Positions 32,196 to 43,045 of a stretch of 64,000 nt of DNA are shown in pieces. The position numbers and the translations under genes were made by a program. The stretch is taken from the NCBI RefSeq assembly GCF_004664715.2, contig NC_051082.1:5199848-5263847 (forward strand), read 5' to 3'. The stretch is from Peromyscus leucopus. Its lineage: Eukaryota > Chordata > Mammalia > Rodentia > Cricetidae. How positions within the stretch are numbered: position 1 is the stretch's first letter; each line of letters begins with the position of its first letter. Under the pieces are notes generated by a model. The model made no database searches. It had not been told where the DNA came from and was given only the letters and a program-made list of their open reading frames with translations.

Positions 32196-32343
32196 CGCAG
32201 GGTCTTGGTGTAGTTATTTCAGGTCATTAGCTGCGTAGCCCCAAAGGAAGAGCCCGGCAGTCTGGGCTTCATCTGCCGTGCGTTCTGCAAAGACCCGGCA
32301 AAGGAGCTTCTTGTTCTGCAGTGTTGTGAGAATTCCCATGGGG

Positions 32344-32420
32344 GGCCGGGGCGTAGTTCAGTGTGGAACGCTTCCCTAGCACCTGTCTGGTCCTCATCCC
32401 AGCCCCAGCCCCACTAAGAA
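32344..32420 (+). repeat. ID/tRNA-derived SINE-like fragment downstream of TCHP
   Basis: GGGGCGTAGTTCAGTGTGGA and CCCTAGCACCTGTCTGGTCC followed by an A-rich AAGAAGAAAAGAAG tail resemble an old tRNA-derived SINE. Confidence 0.5.
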
Positions 32421-33076
32421 GAAAAGAAGCCCAGAGCATTAGAACACATGTCGTCAAGGGCACCTGGCTGGCTAGCCTGGTAAAGGCAGGGGCGTGACTA
32501 GGACCTCCAGAGTCCAGGGCAGGCCTGTGTGCAGCCCTGTGGGAATTATGTGCCCAGAGGAGCATGCGACCCTGGAGAAATGGAATCAATCACAGCTGAC
32601 CCCATTTCCCCCACTGTTGGGTCCCATGTGACAGGCCCGACTCACCTCTGCCCACAGCTGTGGCTCCTTGCAGCAACAGTTGTTAGGTTTATGACTTGTA
32701 CTTTCCCACGCCCTTCCTCTGGGGTTCCGCACCTCAGTAAACTCCAGCCAGTTGTAGGGTCTCGTCTCTGGTTATGGAAACCCAGAGCTTATGAAACAGC
32801 CCAGGTCTGTGGGCCGCGTCCCTTTCCTCCTCCACTGTGGAACCCCAGCCCAGCCTCTTCACTTCCCACTGGAGCTCTCGGATGTGGTCCCCGAGCAGCA
32901 TTTCCATTAGGCACTTTTCAGATGCTCACTAATGTGAAAGAAAGCTCAGGCTGTCACTGCTGCCGGTGGGTGCTGGGCAGGTTGATGCGTACAGCCCACA
33001 TCACGGGTCTTCCACTGGTCACATCGCACAGGCTACTCTCACTTTTCTTGTGAACATGGTACTCTCTCCCCTCCTG

Positions 33077-33215
33077 TTTTTCAAGACAGGGTTTCTCTGT
33101 GTAGCCCTGGCTGTCCTGGAACTCTTTGTAGTCCAGTCTGGCCTCGAACTCAGAGATCCACCTGCCTTTGCCTCCCGAGTGCTGGCATTAAAGGTGTGCG
33201 GCACTCTGCCCACAT
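33077..33215 (-). repeat. B1 SINE (antisense)
   Basis: TTTTCAAGACAGGGTTTCTC to GGCATTAAAGGTGTGCGGCA, with a short central deletion (ACTCTTTGTAGTCC). Confidence 0.9.
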
Positions 33216-33384
33216 GGCTTTTCCCTCTTATTTCTCCCGGAACCACAGAAAATCACTAGTGGTTGCACACTGCTCCAGGGCAGAACCCGGTGGACAGACA
33301 CTGCACACAGGTATCGAAGGTTTACTGGACAAGCATTGTTTTTCTGGCATTAAAATGATGTCCCACTAGTTCTCTGTTTTGTCA

Positions 33385-33385
33385 T

Positions 33386-33431
<46 letters not shown>

Positions 33432-33605
33432 TGTGTATACACACATGCTTTTGTGTGATGGTGTGTGTGGTGGTGTGCACATGGGATTAGAGGACAGTTG
33501 TGTACACTCCCTTCTCCTCCCTTCATGAAGGTCCCAGGAATTGAACTAGGGTCATGAGGCTTGTGTGGCAAAGTGCCTTGAACTGCTGACCCGTCTCTCT
33601 GGCCT
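33385..33605 (-). repeat. TG microsatellite and B3-like SINE (antisense)
   Basis: A pure TG run (33388-33429), then GGATTAGAGGACAGTTGTGT, CCCAGGAATTGAACTAGGGT and a CTGACCCGTCTCTCTGGCC end. Confidence 0.78.
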
Positions 33606-34159
33606 CTGGTTTTAAATGTTTGAAACACTTCCTCTACAAACAGAGTCAAGACGCTCTTTCTAAAGTCAGCACTGTCACGTTCTTGTAAGAGCTCACGCCT
33701 CCAACTGCCTGTGTGTTTGTGTGTGCAGTCACACCGAGGGCAGCAGTGTGCTGTGGGGAGCGTGTGGCTTCATCACGGTGCAAACTCAACTTCCACAGGC
33801 CAACCCTGGGTTCTGCACCCGGGACCCCAGTAGTCAGTCCTCCCTGCCTGTTAGAGCACGTCATCATGCAGCACACGACCCTGTGTGACTCAGCGTGGTC
33901 CGAGATGTCTTCGGCAGGTTCCCCTCACAGTGGTTCTGGAAGAGAGATGGGTTGGAGCCACTATGGCCGTGCAGTGATGGATGCTCTATACAGCCTGTCC
34001 TCGGCAGGGCTTTTGGCATAGTCTCCCTAGGGAAGGTCCCTGGCTGGCTCCGAACCCTGGCAGGAGTCAGACGGTGGACTCAGCCATGGACACACAGACA
34101 GCATTGCATGACATAGACCATGGCGCACCAGGAAGGAGACATAGTCCCTTTCTTTCTCT

Positions 34160-34287
34160 TTTGGTTTATCTAGACAGGGTTTCTGTGTAGCCTTGGCTGT
34201 CCTGGAACTCTGTAGACCAAACCAGAGATCACCTGCCTCTGCCTGTGGAGTGCTGGGATTAAAGGTGTGCGCCACCCCCGCCCGGCC
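34160..34287 (-). repeat. B1 SINE (antisense, shortened)
   Basis: TCTAGACAGGGTTTCTGTGT to GGGATTAAAGGTGTGCGCCA, with several internal losses. Confidence 0.85.
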
Positions 34288-34926
34288 GTAGCCCTGTGTA
34301 TGGACAGAAAGTGGTTTCCTGCCGTCTGGGTTTTAGGGAGCCTTCAGTTCATGAAATAAGTATCACTTGCAGGACTAGTGTGATGCTTTTGAAAACCACT
34401 GGCCTTGCAGTTCTTTGTCTATGACCTGGCCTGGGTTCAGCCATGTGGAGTCTGACCTCAGTGTCTTTGAGGAAGGGGACTTGACAATCACCAGGACACA
34501 GTCACATGCTTCTCTAACACTAGCTACAGTTCCTTTGTTTCCGCTGCACGAGGCTGACGTACGCGTACACTGCTGTTCCTTCTCTCATTTCCGTTGTCTC
34601 CGCCTTTTTCTATTGAAATGGGCTTTTCTAAAGTTCCTTGTGTGACCCCACGTGATCCCCACATCTGCAGCCCTCAGAGTCCTGGAGGGCCCCAGGCTGC
34701 TGTGCGCGGCCCTACGGTGTTCGTCTTTAGGAGACACACCACATCTGCAGCTCTCTCGTGAGAGTCCCCACGCTGGACCACGCTGTCCTTGACGCCACTT
34801 GACCGGTCACTCCCAAGACTGCACTGGGCATCTAGACCTCACTGGCCACAGCTCTGCTTCTGGCTTCCAGCACACATAGTTGTTTCTGGACCTTTCTGGG
34901 CTGTGGATAGAAACTGGTTTCTCGGA

Positions 34927-35095
34927 GGCCAGGAAGATGGCTTAGTGGTTAGAGGCACTTGTTGCCAAGCCTAAGGATTTCAGTCCTCAAGAACATATGG
35001 TGGAAGGGGAGATCAGACTCCTGCAAGTAGCTGCATGTGTGTGCATACACGCTCGCTCACACGCACGTGCGCACACACACATGCATGAAAATCAA
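34927..35095 (+). repeat. B2-like SINE (sense)
   Basis: GGCCAGGAAGATGGCTTAGT, GGTTAGAGGCACTTGTTGCC and a CA-rich 3' end (CACGCACGTGCGCACACACA). Confidence 0.8.
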
Positions 35096-35733
35096 GACGT
35101 GAGCTGCTCTGAGCACACCTGCAGTGACACCGGTCTCTTCTAGCTGTCACCTCAGAAGTGCAGCCCTGAAGGGTCAGGCCTTGACACCTCCCAGGCCTTT
35201 CGGGTGACATGAGGCAGACCCTGGTTTCCACATCAGTACCTCACGGGATTGCAGCCTCACTTCCAACTCCTACATCCCCACCATGGAGTTACAGGCGCCT
35301 GGGGGTCCCTGCTCAGCTGTCACCAGATGAGTCCAGACTCCATCACAACCCAGAAATCCATCTGCCCTTCTGTGTTCTAAGTGCACAGTTGACAGGAACC
35401 TGGGGTCCCAGAGTCTCCCACCTCATCACGGTTCCAGGTGACAGGGACTTCCCTTCACCCCATCTTCTCACGATGTGGTCAGAACTTTTACAGTCTCACA
35501 CCTCCAGTCGGAGTCACTGGCCTGCAGTGACCTCCCAGAAGCCCTCCTGGAACATGCCACCCTGCATCCTGGCCTGGAAATAGCCTGGGGCAAAGACATG
35601 GCTCATGTGCTGGTCTGTGAGAGCTCACTGAAGTGCCCAACCGGGAGGCTGGGGTGTTACACACCAAGACAGCAGCAGACTTGTAAACCAAGTTCTGGAG
35701 ACTAGTCATGCCTGGATAGATTAAAAAGTGTCT

Positions 35734-36324
35734 CATCCTGAGTGAGGTAACCCAAACCCAGAAAGACAGTCATGGTATGTACTCACTCATAGGTGGATTC
35801 TAGATATAAAATAAAGAACAATCAGACCACAACCCATAGAACCACAGAGGCTATATATATAGCATGGAGGTCCCTAGGATGACTGTGGCTTATAATAAAT
35901 TTCGATTTTACTCAATTATTGAAAAAAAAAAAGCCAAATGAATGTAAACACATGAACTATGAACCAAAGGCTGAGGGGCCCCCAGCTGGATCAGGCCCTC
36001 TGAATAGGTGAGACAGTTGATTGGCTTGATCTGTTTGGGAGGCAACTAGGCAGTGGGACCAAGTCCTGTGCTCATTGCATGAGTTGGCTGTTTGAAACCT
36101 GGGGCTTATGCAGGGACACTTGGCTCAGTCTGGGAGGAAGGGACTGGACCTGCCTGGACTGAGTCTACCAGGTTGATCGCAGTCCTCGGGGGAGGATTTG
36201 CCCTGGAGGAGGTGGGAATGGGGGTGGGTTGGGAGTAAGGGGAGGGAGTGGGAGGGGGGAGAATAGGGGAACCCGTGGCTGATATGTAGAATTGAATGGT
36301 ATTGTAAAATAAAATTTAAAAAAA
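35734..36324 (+). mobile_element. 5'-truncated L1 (LINE-1) insertion with target-site duplication
   Basis: Begins inside the ORF2/3'-UTR boundary at CATCCTGAGTGAGGTAACCC and GTATGTACTCACTCATAGGT. It then has an L1-type 3' UTR with GGGAGTAAGGGGAGGGAGTG and ends TTGTAAAATAAAATTTAAAA plus poly-A. The 11-base word AAAAAGTGTCT is present at 35723-35733 and at 36325-36335, a plausible target-site duplication; its A-rich left part merges with the poly-A. No full reading frame is left, so this is a dead copy. Confidence 0.88.
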
Positions 36325-36396
36325 AAAAAGTGTCTTAAAAGCAGTAATTACAGAATTCCAACTTTAAGGAAGCAATATGCATTATGGTGATTTCTA

Positions 36397-36474
36397 ACAG
36401 GGTAAATGGTGTTTTTCATTCTGGCGAGTGTCTGCACAGGGTAAATGGTGTTTTTCATTCTGGAGTGTGTCTGC
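36397..36474. repeat. 39-bp tandem duplication
   Basis: ACAGGGTAAATGGTGTTTTT through GTGTCTGC occurs twice head to tail (36397-36435 and 36436-36474) with few differences. Confidence 0.92.
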
Positions 36475-36647
36475 TCAGCCTGGTTTATATTTTGCTGGGG
36501 AGAATCCAGCCAGAGCCTCGTATGTTTGGCAAGCACTCACCAACTGGGCTACATCCCTATCCACGTTGTTTTCATTTTGGGTATTTGTCTATATTTCCCC
36601 ACAGAAAACAGCTGTAGCCTTTGAAACGCAATTTTAAAAATAAAACA

Positions 36648-36770
36648 GGGCTGGTGAGATGTCTCAGCACACAGCAGAGCCTGCTGCCCAGCCTGGCCGC
36701 TGAGTCCAACCTCTGGGACCCTCAGAGAGAACGGATTCCTGCAAGCTGACTTCTGTAAATAAAAAGATAA
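36648..36770 (+). repeat. B2-like SINE fragment (sense)
   Basis: GGGCTGGTGAGATGTCTCAG, GCCGCTGAGTCCAACCTCTG and CTGTAAATAAAAAGATAATA. Old and shortened. Confidence 0.65.
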
Positions 36771-36879
36771 TAAATGTGAAAAACAGATGATGTAAGAGGC
36801 AAACACTGGAGATAATTAAAGTTACCCGAGCTCCTATGGCATGCCCCCAGCAGGAAAATTCCTGTGAGAGTGTAGGAGT

Positions 36880-38470
36880 CTCCTGTCAGGGCCAGGCCTG
36901 TAACATCAATCCATGTGAGTCGATTTAATGGGTAACAGAATTTATTAAGATATAAACTGAGGAGATACACTCATGAATACAGAATGGAGTAGCCAGCTGA
37001 AGTTGTCCTCTGATCTGACCAGGAAGCAGGCAGCAGGGACAAGGGACTCACGACTCTTCTCCCTTACTTTTTAAGAGGCCACATACAACGGCAGGAAGTA
37101 CCGCCTCCTTTGAGCCCTATAGCCCAAGGTCATGGGCGGAGCAAATACCACTACATTTCCTCTTTTTGTCTAAATAAGAAGGTTCTAAACTTAATGCAAA
37201 CTATATACAATAAGAATGATTATCAAGTATTGTCCAGGAAAAACAAAGGGTAACCACATAAACAAAAATGGAACTACAACCAACAAGAACAACAACCAAC
37301 AAGAAAGACATGCTGAATGTCTAGAAATGTCCAGATCATAGGTAAATGGCAAATTACTGAGATTACTCCGGTAGCTGTCCTATGTGAAGATTCTAGCTCT
37401 GGTACTAATATGTTCTAGCTAAGATACGAGAAGATTGTAACTGTAACTAGCTAGTCTTCAATCCCATCAAAGACCTGAGAAGTAACATAATAATACCTGA
37501 GAAAACAGAAAATGTAAGCAACCAATTTCTGAAGTTCTTATGAGAATAGACAGAGATAGTTGGCAGCCTGGACAGTCACCTAACGTTTCTCAGCATTGTT
37601 GGGACATCCAATTTGTCTACAGGCCTAGACTATCTGACAGACCATTTTCAGAAGCAGGAATTTTGAAAGACCATCTTACCCTGTCTTGGCAGAGTTCAGT
37701 AGTCGCTTTTCCTTGTGTCCTGCTCATCCAGAAAGGACAGCATTTGTACTGTCAGCAGTCAAGGCAAGGGCAGTTCTTTGCCCAGCAGGCCACTTTGTGC
37801 CAAGAAGAAGACAAACTTCCAAATGGAGTGTCTTAGAAGCCCAACATTCTCTCAGGATCAGTTTGGTGCTGCCAGGAGCAATTGTGTCTCACGCCAACAG
37901 AATTATAAGTTATCAAAACACTTAAATGCCATATTCTCTAGGCCTATGAAGTGTTTGAAGATTACCTATCCATCTGACATATGTTTCTGTAAATCTGGAC
38001 AACCTAACATAACTATAGAAATGTCAAGCATGGGTGACTATAATTCTGTAAGTCTTATCCACCTAAATAACCTAAGGACTAAGGCTACACATTAACAAGG
38101 TAAACAATCTGTAAGCAGATGTACAGTATAAGGAAAATTACATCAAAATTTTGACAATACACAAAATATCTTACATTGAGGTAGAAATATATAGTACAAT
38201 ATGATAACAATATCCTTAATATGTATCAATATACAAAATATCCTAAACAGAGGTAGAACATACATACAGTATGGTGAATGTAACTTTACATTTGTATTAA
38301 TATAAAAAATATTTCAAATAGGAGTAGGAACATGTGTACAATACAACAAATATAATTTTGTATTTGTATCAATATACAATTATCTTAAATAGGAATGTAA
38401 GGATAGTTTACATTTGTATTAAATATATAAGAATATGTATCAGCACAGATTATCTACGGCTGATAGTTTG
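36880..38470. mobile_element. AT-rich retroelement-like block (endogenous LTR-element remnant suspected)
   Basis: About 1.6 kb of compositionally distinct, AT-rich sequence free of SINEs. Parts such as CATTTCCTCTTTTTGTCTAA and TCTAGGCCTATGAAGTGTTT look like a repeated rodent family that I associate with LTR-type elements, but I cannot name it. No open frame longer than about 125 codons exists and none has gag, protease, polymerase or envelope motifs. Boundaries are estimated from the change in composition. It includes the 71-bp tandem array at 38160-38440. Confidence 0.45.
38160..38440. repeat. Degenerate tandem array, about 71-bp period, four units
   Basis: Units begin near 38161, 38233, 38303 and 38375. 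Each carries an ACAAAATATC-like start, a GAGGTAGAA/GGAGTAGGAA middle and a TTTGTATTAATA/TATGTATCAATA end. Copies differ at many positions, so the array is old. Confidence 0.8.
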
Positions 38471-39630
38471 CTAAGTCAGTTTACTGGCAGATACAATAAT
38501 CTGCCTTAAGATACTATGCCTATCCATACATGGAGTGTATACCAGTCTCAGGGGCCTCTTCACAAGTTCTGTGAAGCCAAACTGGTCCTGGAGATGCACA
38601 CAAGCTTTGTCAGCTGCCCTGAAGTCTAGAGGATGAAGGGCCCACAGGGCCTTGGAAAGACTGCGTGGGTTCCTCACCTGGGCCTGGGGTCACAAGTGGA
38701 TAGATACTTCGTAACCCTGCAGCTGTGGCAGTCACATTGAGGGAGAGCGCCCAGCCCTCCTTGGCCCAGGCTCTGGTTCCGGTCAGTGCCCATCACACAG
38801 CAGTCAGATGACTCCTCTTGGGCCCAGGTCTTCTGTCTGTGAAATGAGGAGTACGGAAATGTAGGATGTGGGGAACTTCAACAGGGAGCTCAGGAGACCT
38901 AGCCTTCCAGGGGATGCCTTCCGTGTGTCTGCCAGAGGTGTGGGCAGAAATGTCCCCATTTTAACCAGGAGCCGGCCATCCTTCATTCTTCGGCCTTGCC
39001 TGGGGATGGCCCTCCTCTCAGGACACAGGAGCCTGGCGTGGGGTGGGCTGGGGTGGGGGCTTCTCCTCTCCTCATCTCCTGTCAACATGCCCGTGGAACC
39101 TGTGGTCCTCAGACCATTCCTGCTGGTGAACTGGGCAGTGGCTTCACTGAGACCGGTGTCTAACAGCAGAAGGTAAGGGATGCCTCGGTGTCCAACAACC
39201 AGAACCGATGAGAAACCCGTGGGGAAAATGTGGCACTGGCAGACAAAACAGACTGGGGGGGGGGGGGAGCCAGTCTGGACCCCCTCCTGGCCTCCTCCTT
39301 TTATATAAAGACAGGCCTGCTGTCTATACGGGATGTCCATTCGCCTGGGTTCAGAGCACAGGCCTTGTACTCTGGGCTGCTCCATGACTACCTGTGTTGG
39401 AAGGTCTGAGCCTCAGGCTCCTCATCTGCAGAATGGGGAGGTTTCAATTCCTAGTTCCCGGGTGTTGGATAACTGGCTGCAAGATAGAGAGACCCTGGCA
39501 CGGTGGGCGTGGGGGACTGTAGACCGTACTGGAGGAGTACCGAAGCAGGGTTCTGGATGGACAGGTCAAACTGCAGGTTCAAAATGTGCCCATCTCTAGG
39601 TGTTCTGGGCATGAGATGGAGCTTAGAGTA
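38471..39630. other. Intergenic DNA between TCHP and GIT2, no gene seen
   Basis: Unique-looking sequence with a poly-G run at about 39256-39268. A 193-codon minus-strand open frame (38804-39385) has no similarity I recognise and no supporting context. Confidence 0.5.
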
Positions 39631-39802
39631 GGCAAAGAGAAGCCAAGGCTAGCAAAGAGAAGCCAAGGCTAGCAAAGAGAAGCCAAGGCTAGCAAAGAGA
39701 AGAAGCCAAGGCTAGCAAACAGTAGAAGCCAAGGCTAGCAAACACAAGTAGCCAAGGCTAGCAAACACAAGTAGCCAGGGCTAGCAAACAGAAGCCAAGG
39801 CT
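39631..39802. repeat. Minisatellite of eight 20/23-bp units
   Basis: Units AGCAAAGAGAAGCCAAGGCT (20 bases) and a 23-base form with an extra AGA or AGT before AGCC. Order of lengths: 20, 20, 20, 23, 23, 23, 23, 20. Confidence 0.95.
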
Positions 39803-40654
39803 AGGTGAGTGTCAGCCTGGGCTTTTGAAGGAGAGGCTGACCGAAGTGGACCCGAGAGAGGGCAGACAGGAAGGGAGGATGACTCCAGGGAGGGGAGGTG
39901 TTGGGAAGAGGGGGTTTTGTAGGCCGGGGCTCTGGAGTCACTGGAGAGATGCCCCATTTGGGAGACAAATTGGACTAAGTTCTGAGTGAGTGAACCGTTT
40001 GGGAACCTGGGAAGAGAGGAAGCTGTGGGGGGTGTGGGGTGGGGAGCAGGAGCCCGGTGTGCAGAGCCGAGGTCATGGCTGCCTCTCTTGGAGACCTGCT
40101 TCATGGCCGATGCCCTGTAAGTGGAAAGCAGGTGCAAGGATTGTATGGGCTGAAGCGTGGAGAGCGCGCCATGGTCAGAGGGCAGAGGTGGGCGCCCTCT
40201 GGACTTGCTCCTGGACAACCTCCCACTCCTGGCCTGCTGGGAGGCAGACAGGTCCCTTGGGTGCCTGTGTGAGGTGGCCTGTGCTTGGCCTACAGACGGA
40301 GGGCATGTTCACACAGTGCTGAGGCATGGCCGAAGCTCAGCAGTCGACACCGGACAGTCCAGGTGCGAGGAGGGCCTGAGACGCTCAGCACAGCCCCTGC
40401 TGGGGAGACCCCAGGCTTTGGGTCACAAGCTGAGCAGTCTTCATGGCGACCTGGCAGTGGGGCTTCGAGGCTTCCAGAGCTCCAGTCTGCTTTGCCACAT
40501 TCTCAAAGATGCCTCATTGGATGGACTGTCAGGCCCCTCACCATCCCCAGGCGGGAGCGCCCCGCCTTGTGTGCGGGTTTCTTCTGTCAAATGGAAGGAA
40601 ACACATCTTCCTCCATAGGTTGCTGAAGACTGAAGTGGCCATCTATCCTGTGCG

Positions 40655-40812
40655 TGTCTGTGGGTGTGGACACGCCCTGGGGCATTCATGGCTTTGGAGG
40701 ACAATTCAAGGAAGCTGGTGTTCTCGACCATGTTCTGGGTTCTGGGTTCAAACTCAGCTTATCAGGCTTGGAGGCAAGTGCCTTTACGGCTGAGTTATCT
40801 CACCAGTACTTG
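40655..40812 (-). repeat. B3/B2-like SINE (antisense)
   Basis: GGAGGACAATTCAAGGAAGC, TTCTGGGTTCAAACTCAGCT and GGCTGAGTTATCTCACCAGT. Confidence 0.65.
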
Positions 40813-41369
40813 GAAGAGGTCACCCACGTAAAGAACTGAGCAGTGCTAATAGTCACGGTCGATCGTCAACAGCAGCTGGGATCATGTCATGATCAAGAGG
40901 AGTGCTGTGTGTGCACAGACCTGCGAGCATCTACAGCAATGTCGTCCGGCGCGGTACAGACGGGCAGCAGCAACAGCCCCAGGGGCACCCACACAGCCAG
41001 GCCAGCCTCGTATGGCTCAGCAATTCCACAGGGCTTCTTGGGAACCTGGCCCCGGAAGCACTCTGGGGGTGAGCTGTTGGGTGTGACCTGTGGACTGTGG
41101 GCTCTCCCTAGATGTCCTCCCTAGCAGGGAGTAACGTCCTGCCTTTCTGAGGCTTCATTTACCGGAAGTACCAAGTTACTTCTCCAGAAGACTGGGTGGC
41201 CCCGACAGACCCAAGCACACGGCCCCCACGCAGCTGGAAGTGAAGACTGCTGGGAAGGGGTGAGGCCCTTCAGCACGAACTCCTTCTGTGACCTGACTGC
41301 CTGCTGGGAAGGGGTGAGGCCATGTGAGTTAGGCTGGCTTGGGATGACCTAGACATAAAGGGCCAAGTG

Positions 41370-41492
41370 CACCAGGGTGGGCATGATGGCATATGTCTGT
41401 AGTTCCAGTGTTCAGGAAGCCGAGGCAGGAGGATGACTGCTCAAGGAATGCCTGAGCTACAGATTGAGACCCTGCCTCAAATATAAAACACA
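41370..41492 (+). repeat. Old B1-like SINE (sense)
   Basis: CACCAGGGTGGGCATGATGG, GTTCAGGAAGCCGAGGCAGG and GAGACCCTGCCTCAAATATA. Confidence 0.7.
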
Positions 41493-41671
41493 CAGGCTGC
41501 ATGCTAAACACAGGAAAGAGAAGGCTAAGCTGGGCGCCCCAAGGTGGGGAGACTCAAACCACCCCTCCTCAGAGATACAGTGGCGTGAGGGCCTCCCCAC
41601 CCCTACCCAGTGTCTGGAGACGTCCAGCAGCTGGAGGAGAGCAAAGTGACCACAGGAACTTGAGGAGACTG

Positions 41672-41677
41672 TTTATT
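41672..41677 (-). terminator. GIT2: Candidate GIT2 polyadenylation signal (AATAAA)
   Basis: The complement reads TTATGCAATAAACAGTCTCC. It is a canonical signal on the GIT2 strand, 2.8 kb past the stop codon, with TG/T-rich sequence downstream (CCTGTGGTCACTTTGCTC). Nearer, weaker sites such as TATAAAG near 43876 could be used as alternatives. Confidence 0.55.
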
Positions 41678-42902
41678 GCATAACTGGCAGGGACAATGTC
41701 CAGAACAACGGTTTTACATGAGGGGACAGCGACGTCAGGAACCGGATGTTTAATGACAACGGGGGCCGGTGCAGGCGAAGGAGTGACGCAGGTAAACACC
41801 GGGCGTGACATGCGTCTCCTTCTGTCTGTGCAGCATTCTGTTTTGTAAGAGCACGGGTCATATTCAACTAGCACAAGGAAGGAAAGGAGACTGACTACAA
41901 GAGGCTCCCGGGAGCTGTGGAGGACTCGCTGGAGGCAGGGGAGCACCCCACGCTGTGTGATTATAGTCCCGACTGTGTGCAACCCTGGACTCGAGTCTTT
42001 GGCAAGTAAGAACCGTCATGCCGAGACCACGGTGCCTTCTGCAAATGGAGCTTGGGGCGGGGCCTGCTCACCAACAGGACCTTCATCCTCTCGGTCCTGG
42101 GAAGTGGGGTACGCAGGCAGGCAGGAAGAACGGGGAAGAAGGGACAGAACAGCTGGATTGGACGCAGGGCTGACTTGCGCAAGGCGATGGGACCCACAAG
42201 CAAAACCGGCCAGGACAAGCGTTGAGACAGGATGCATTTGCCTATGGGAGCAGAATGTTCTGACCCCAGGTTTCACGAGGGGCTGTGTGGGGCACCTCCT
42301 GCTGTTTCCTTGGCCTCCACCTGGAAGCTTCGGCCTGAGGAGCACTCAAGACTGACTGAACTCTGGTGTTTTTGAGAGCAGTTGGAAACGCTGTACTGGC
42401 CCTGTGTTCTTTAATTTTCTACAGACAGTGTCCTCTGGGGCAGGTCCTTGCCTCTAACGAAAAATTCTCTTCCAAGAAGCTTCCAACAGAGGCCTGTCCT
42501 CCCCGGGGATCATGGGAACCAGCTTAGGATTGGAACCCGCTCCGCAGAGCCTGCCAGGAAGGGCAGCAGAGTCCTTGAAGCATGCAGAAAAGCTTGTCAA
42601 AGTCAATGCCTGAGCTCAAGCTAGCAGACCCCTTTGGGAAAGGCGCTCCTGGGCATCCAGCAGCCATGTGGCATTTAGGGTTTTATGGACAGATAAGTGG
42701 GCAGAGTTTCTGGAGTGCTGGCCCTTTCCCATGCACACAATGTAGGCAACCTGACCTGGAGAACCTGACTGGCGGTGCTGTTTCCGGGAGGAAACCTGCA
42801 CCTTGGTCATTCCCACAGAGCACACGGGAGGAGACCGGCAGTGACCTCATGGCAGGTGATCGCTGCCTTCCAGGGTTGGCTCAGAGGCTGCTTCTGGTGG
42901 CC

Positions 42903-43045
42903 AGTAAAGCCAGCCCTCCTCGGGAGGCAGAGCCGGCAGATCTCTGTGAGTTCGAGGCCAGCCTGGTCTACAGAGCCAGATTTAGGACAGGCACCAGAAC
43001 TACACAGAGAAACCCTGTCTCGAAAAAAACAAAAACAAAAACAAA
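42903..43045 (+). repeat. B1 SINE, opposite in strand to GIT2
   Basis: CCAGCCCTCCTCGGGAGGCA (left part lost) through GAGTTCGAGGCCAGCCTGGT to CCTGTCTCGAAAAAAACAAA. Its AGCCAGCCCTC word reappears after the tail near 43056, a possible target-site duplication. Confidence 0.88.

Noticed and set aside
38804..39385. 193-codon minus-strand open frame between TCHP and GIT2
   Set aside because: No recognisable domain, no promoter or splice evidence, and an overlapping poly-C/G run inflates it.
39631..39802. Possible CRISPR-like direct repeats
   Set aside because: Units are contiguous without spacers in a vertebrate genome; this is a minisatellite.
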